From: Sepiola atlantica
Taxonomy: Eukaryota; Mollusca; Cephalopoda; Sepiida; Sepiolidae
NCBI GenBank assembly: GCA_963556195.1
Contig: OY744547.1
Coordinates: 4,783,988-4,847,987 of the forward strand
Direction: 5' to 3'
Length of the DNA: 64,000 nucleotides
Positions 59,817 to 64,000 of the stretch are shown in pieces. The notes under the pieces were generated by a model. It was not told where the DNA came from. It ran no database searches and saw only the letters and a list, made by a program, of their open reading frames with translations. The translations under genes were made by a program, and so were the position numbers. Each line of letters begins with the position of its first letter. Positions within the stretch are counted from its first letter, which is position 1.

Positions 59817-60466
59817 CAATACAGTATTTCCAATGTATAATTCGTGTAACTGAAAGTCCTTGTTATAAATTTTGCAAAGGAATTTAATTCGTAAAAGATT
59901 TAAAAATAAGAAATATTTGAAATCTTATTTAACTATAATTTAACTTCATATAACGAATATACAAAGAAATAAATTAATATATGCATGTATAAATGCGTAT
60001 ATCCATCAGAGTGTGCGTTTGTGTATGTCGGTATATGTATGTGCGCTCGTATCTGTAATTAATTTATAGAAAAACCGGAATGCTGATGGAAAAAATAATT
60101 AAGTTTTTTTTTTTTAAATAAAAAGACAATTCCGGAATATATTAGAGAAATTCTGCAAATACATAAAACAATTGAACTGTTTGGGGAACGCAGTAATTAA
60201 AGAATATATTCTGTATGAAAAGTTTAGAATTAAACATAAATTATGGATTCAAATGGGCAGATTATTTTTTGTAAGTAGATATTTAGCAAAGTTTGTATCG
60301 GTGAACTCATTAATTCTGTGTTGTCAGCATGCTATATGCGAGAACACACACGTACTCCCACCCTCAACCCGACGCGCCGAAACCACGTGGTCCTTATTAT
60401 ATAAGGTATGTCCATTGTCTCTCGAGACTTAAAGGCCAACCATACATTTGAACACACACGCACACA

Positions 60467-60470
<4 letters not shown>
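59210..60470. other. AT-rich stretch with no recognisable gene
   Basis: Contains a T19 run near 59645 and an A34 run near 59781-59815. No RNA gene or protein domain seen. Confidence 0.45.
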
Positions 60471-60518
<48 letters not shown>

Positions 60519-60539
60519 AAGAAATTTCACGAGTTGGCT

Positions 60540-60965
60540 TTTAAAAAAATTTTATTAATATATTTTTTAAATTATTATTTTTTAATTATTATATTTTTTA
60601 ATTATTATTTTTTTTAATCATTATTATTTTTTAATTATTATATTTTTTAATTATTATTTTTTTTAATAATTATTATTTTTTATTATTATATTATTTAATT
60701 ATTATTTTTTTTAATCATTATTATTTTTTTATTATTATATTTTTTAATTATTATTTTTTTTAATAATTATTATTTTTTTATTATTATATTTTTTAATTAT
60801 TTTTTTTTTAATAATTATTATTTTTTAATATTATATTTTTTAATTATTATTTTTTTTAATAATTATTATTTTTTAATTATTATATTTTTTTATTATTATT
60901 TTTTTTAATAATTATTATTTTTTAATTATTATATTTTTTAATTATTATTTTTTTAATAATTATGT
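60540..60965. repeat. Approx. 49-bp A+T-only tandem array
   Basis: Repeats of ATATTTTTTAATTATTATTT then TTTTTAATCATTATTATTTTTTAATTATT with variable T-run lengths; about 8 copies. Confidence 0.85.
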
Positions 60966-61014
60966 TAGCTCTAGTAATGAGCTATTCACGCAAATTTTGT
61001 AAGAATTTCAAGAA

Positions 61015-61063
<49 letters not shown>

Positions 61064-61098
<35 letters not shown>
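61064..61098. repeat. (GT)n microsatellite
   Basis: GTGTGT tract after a TA tract (61020-61063). Confidence 0.95.
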
Positions 61099-61104
<6 letters not shown>

Positions 61105-61350
61105 GTGAGGAGAGTAGAAAGTGACTAACTTAGGTTTACTTTCGGCAGCCTCGTAACTCTCACTTTCCTTATCTTGCCATTTAGTCCTCACAGTCTATGA
61201 ACGATATTTCTGACAAAGGGGGAAGAATTGCTGGTTCTGGGTTAGAATCTATCAATATAACACTTATCGTTGGCTAGTTTTTGACATTGAAGTAGTATTT
61301 TTTAGCTCCTTACATCAAGTGGCTCCATGCCTTGTCCCAGGCGATTTCCA
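61105..61350 (+). repeat. Third copy of the GGAGAGTAGAAAGTGA repeat
   Basis: Matches 29604-29850 over about 240 bp with moderate divergence, through TTACTTTCGGCAGCCTCGTAACTC to GGCTCCATGCCTTGTCC. Confidence 0.8.
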
Positions 61351-61465
61351 TTTAAAATAAATCTGTATATACGTGTATGTCAGTGTTTTATTTGCGTCTG
61401 AGAATATTAGATATAGAAACGCGTAATTTTGTAAAGATAATCTCCTTCCTCTGAGATTACCGCAA

Positions 61466-62300
<835 letters not shown>

Positions 62301-62305
62301 CTAAA

Positions 62306-62412
62306 GGCGCTGATGAAGAGACTTTTTGGAGTAGATTTGTTAATTTTAAAAATTTAAAAAATTAAAAATAAAATAAGGTATTTCAAGAATGTTTTGGAAA
62401 CGACCGTACGCC
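62306..62412 (+). ncRNA. Hammerhead ribozyme motif with long stem II
   Basis: GGCG - CTGATGA (62310-62316) - AGAGACTTTTTGG ... CAAGAATGTTTTG stem II enclosing about 60 nt - GAAA - CGACCGTA - CGCC. Second copy of the 20069 family, on the other strand. The ends are conserved while the stem II interior has drifted. Confidence 0.68.
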
Positions 62413-62845
62413 ATACTAGACTTGATGTTCTAATTCTTGGAACAATTGAAATGTTCTAATTCATTAAATCCTCTTACACAATTGAAATGATATAGTTGTT
62501 ATTAAATACCAAGAAAATATATCACCGGAAATTGAAATAGAATTTGAAAGACCGTTTCATGAAATTTATGCCAAATAGAATATTAGTTATTGATTATTTT
62601 TTTAAAGTTTTTAATGTTTGTTCGATTTAAACAAGGTTTAGTTTTTACAATAATAAAATATGAACAGTTTCATCATGTCAGCTGGGAAGAGACGTAATTA
62701 AAACACGGCGGAAGTTTAACGCGCAAAATTGGTTAGATCTTAATAAATTTATATAGCAGGTTTATTATATGACTTAGGATAAAGCATATCTTTTGATGTT
62801 TGCTATCATTACAGTGTTAATATTCATATATAGGTTTATTTATAC

Positions 62846-62884
<39 letters not shown>

Positions 62885-62885
62885 T

Positions 62886-62908
62886 TGTGTGTGTGTGTGT
62901 GTGTGTGT
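62886..62908. repeat. (GT)n microsatellite
   Basis: GTGT tract following TA repeats at 62850-62885. Confidence 0.9.
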
Positions 62909-62909
62909 A

Positions 62910-63520
62910 TTGAACACGGTATAACATACACGTGAATAAGCGTCAGTTATTAGCCGACTTTTACCAAAGAAAAATAAATTCAAAATTCACAGCCAGATTT
63001 GATATTTGAAATTTCTTGTTTTCTTTTTTATATGAGATATTTAAATATTTTATATAAATATTTTTAATATATATTTGACAGATTTTGATTAATTTTTAAA
63101 ATATTTTATCGATTTTCTTTTTTTTTTTGGTTTGATTAATACTGTACTTTATTTTTTTAAAAGTAAATTGTTCTTGTTTTATTTGCATTGATATATAGAG
63201 ATATGTATGCTAATCTGTTTGTGTCGTCATATCGATTGATTCCGGGATAAAAAAAGATCCGTGTGCATGTTTATCCAGTCCGAATGGAACAGAAAACAGA
63301 CAGCTCGGTTGTATGGACCGCGGTTGCTTGTCTCATCCGTTGAGAAAGATATCATTGTCAAGCCAATAACATCCCCTAATAATCCGGCGGTAAAAACGAA
63401 ATACGTTCAAACGAATATCCAGTTGTTTTTTTTTTGTTTTGCACAACATCAGAAATACACACATACATATATATGCATATACAAATTCGTATTTGATAAA
63501 AGAGTAAACTAGATTTAGCG
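62910..63520. other. AT-rich stretch with no recognisable gene
   Basis: No domain, RNA gene or large repeat seen. Confidence 0.45.
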
Positions 63521-63527
63521 TGTGTGT

Positions 63528-63620
63528 TAGGGTTAGGGTTAGGGTTAGGGGTAGGGTTATTTTGTTATGTGTTTATTCATTAGTTAGGGTTAGGGTTAGG
63601 GTTAGGGTTAGGGTTATTTT
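63528..63620. repeat. Two short telomere-like (TTAGGG)n blocks in a tandem unit
   Basis: GTTAGGGTTAGGG blocks at 63528-63560 and 63579-63618 separated by TTATTTTGTTATGTGTTTATTCATTAG, which follows both blocks: a duplicated unit of about 55 bp. Confidence 0.92.
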
Positions 63621-63674
63621 GTTATGTGTTTATTCATTAGTTAGGGCTTTTATTATTATGTGATCTAGTTAAGC

Positions 63675-63856
63675 CGGATAAAATGTTATAAGGAGATATA
63701 ATTTTTTATGTATCAATTTTCAGTATTTACTTCAACAGTGCTCAATACGTAAGTAGAACTAGGTAGTAAGCTATGAAAATATATTTATGGCAATTAAGCT
63801 ACACAGAGGCTCCCGCGTTTCATCCCCGGGGGTGGGGTGGGGGGGAATCTTCATAT
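63675..63856 (-). mobile_element. GCTTAATTGCC-family element, hammerhead truncated
   Basis: Minus-strand order: hammerhead remnant (ATGAAGA in place of CTGAAGA, CCCC/GGGG stem II, GAAA, GTA-GCT), TTGCCATAAATATATTTTCAT, CTACTTACGTATTGAGCACTG, TTGAAGTAAATACTGAAAATTG. It shows the link between this hammerhead family and the ATTGAGCACT box. The core is cut at its first base by AT-rich sequence at 63853. Confidence 0.6.
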
Positions 63857-64000
63857 ATATATACAAAAAAACACACACAAATACGTATATATTATTGAGG
63901 ACCTGTGTTTCGTTTTTGGTCTGATTGATTTGTTTAAAATCAAATACTAATTCGATTTTAGTCAGCGAAGTTGTCTGATTTTCTTTTTCTTGTTAATTTT

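Overview
The window reads as non-coding, repeat-dominated DNA from a large animal genome, most likely a mollusc and probably a cephalopod. The organism call is inference. It rests on very long (TA)n tracts every 1-2 kb, tRNA-, 5S- and U2-headed SINE-like repeats, a Penelope-like retroelement, TTAGGG-type telomere-like repeats, and a compact single-exon peptide-receptor-like GPCR. Nothing looks prokaryotic: there are no operons, and most open frames are microsatellite translations.

Layout. 1-4000: a degenerate dispersed repeat and a 77-bp satellite with embedded TTAGGG. 4.1-10.8 kb: a Penelope-like element (PLE) on the minus strand in the classic tandem arrangement. A nearly full-length copy (RT plus GIY-YIG endonuclease) is followed at its 5' side by a second, 5'-truncated copy ending in a short inverted extension. 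10.8-35 kb: a mosaic of (TA)n, palindromes, SINE-like pieces (tRNA-, 5S- and U2-related), LINE 3' ends, a Tigger/pogo transposase remnant and a mariner-like MITE. 36.5-43.5 kb: three tandem arrays of 32, 48 and 41 bp. 44-50.5 kb: sparse DNA with more (TA)n-flanked elements, including an almost perfect 105-bp-arm palindrome. 50.7-51.8 kb: a 17-bp array. 53-56 kb: three LINE remnants. 57.5-58.8 kb: the one convincing host gene, an intronless seven-transmembrane receptor on the minus strand. 59-64 kb: AT-rich low-complexity DNA and telomere-like repeats.

The main hidden signal is RNA, not protein. Reading both strands for the hammerhead core (CTGANGA ... GAAA ... NTH with a closing stem I) gives about thirty hammerhead ribozyme (HHR)-like motifs in about a dozen sequence families, many beside (TA)n tracts. 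One family sits in the PLE terminal repeats, as known for PLEs. Others sit in SINE-like or palindromic elements that share short landmarks with the PLE end (an ATTGAGCACT box, then a CCCGGTT-like box). Several families show compensatory changes between copies (stem I TTCCT/AGGAA against TCTT/AAGA). I read the window as a PLE-centred community of hammerhead-bearing, mostly non-autonomous retroelements. HHRs in PLEs and in some SINE-like repeats are established knowledge. The density, the number of families and the inverted-dimer arrangement are the unusual part. All folds were done by eye and need a covariance-model search.
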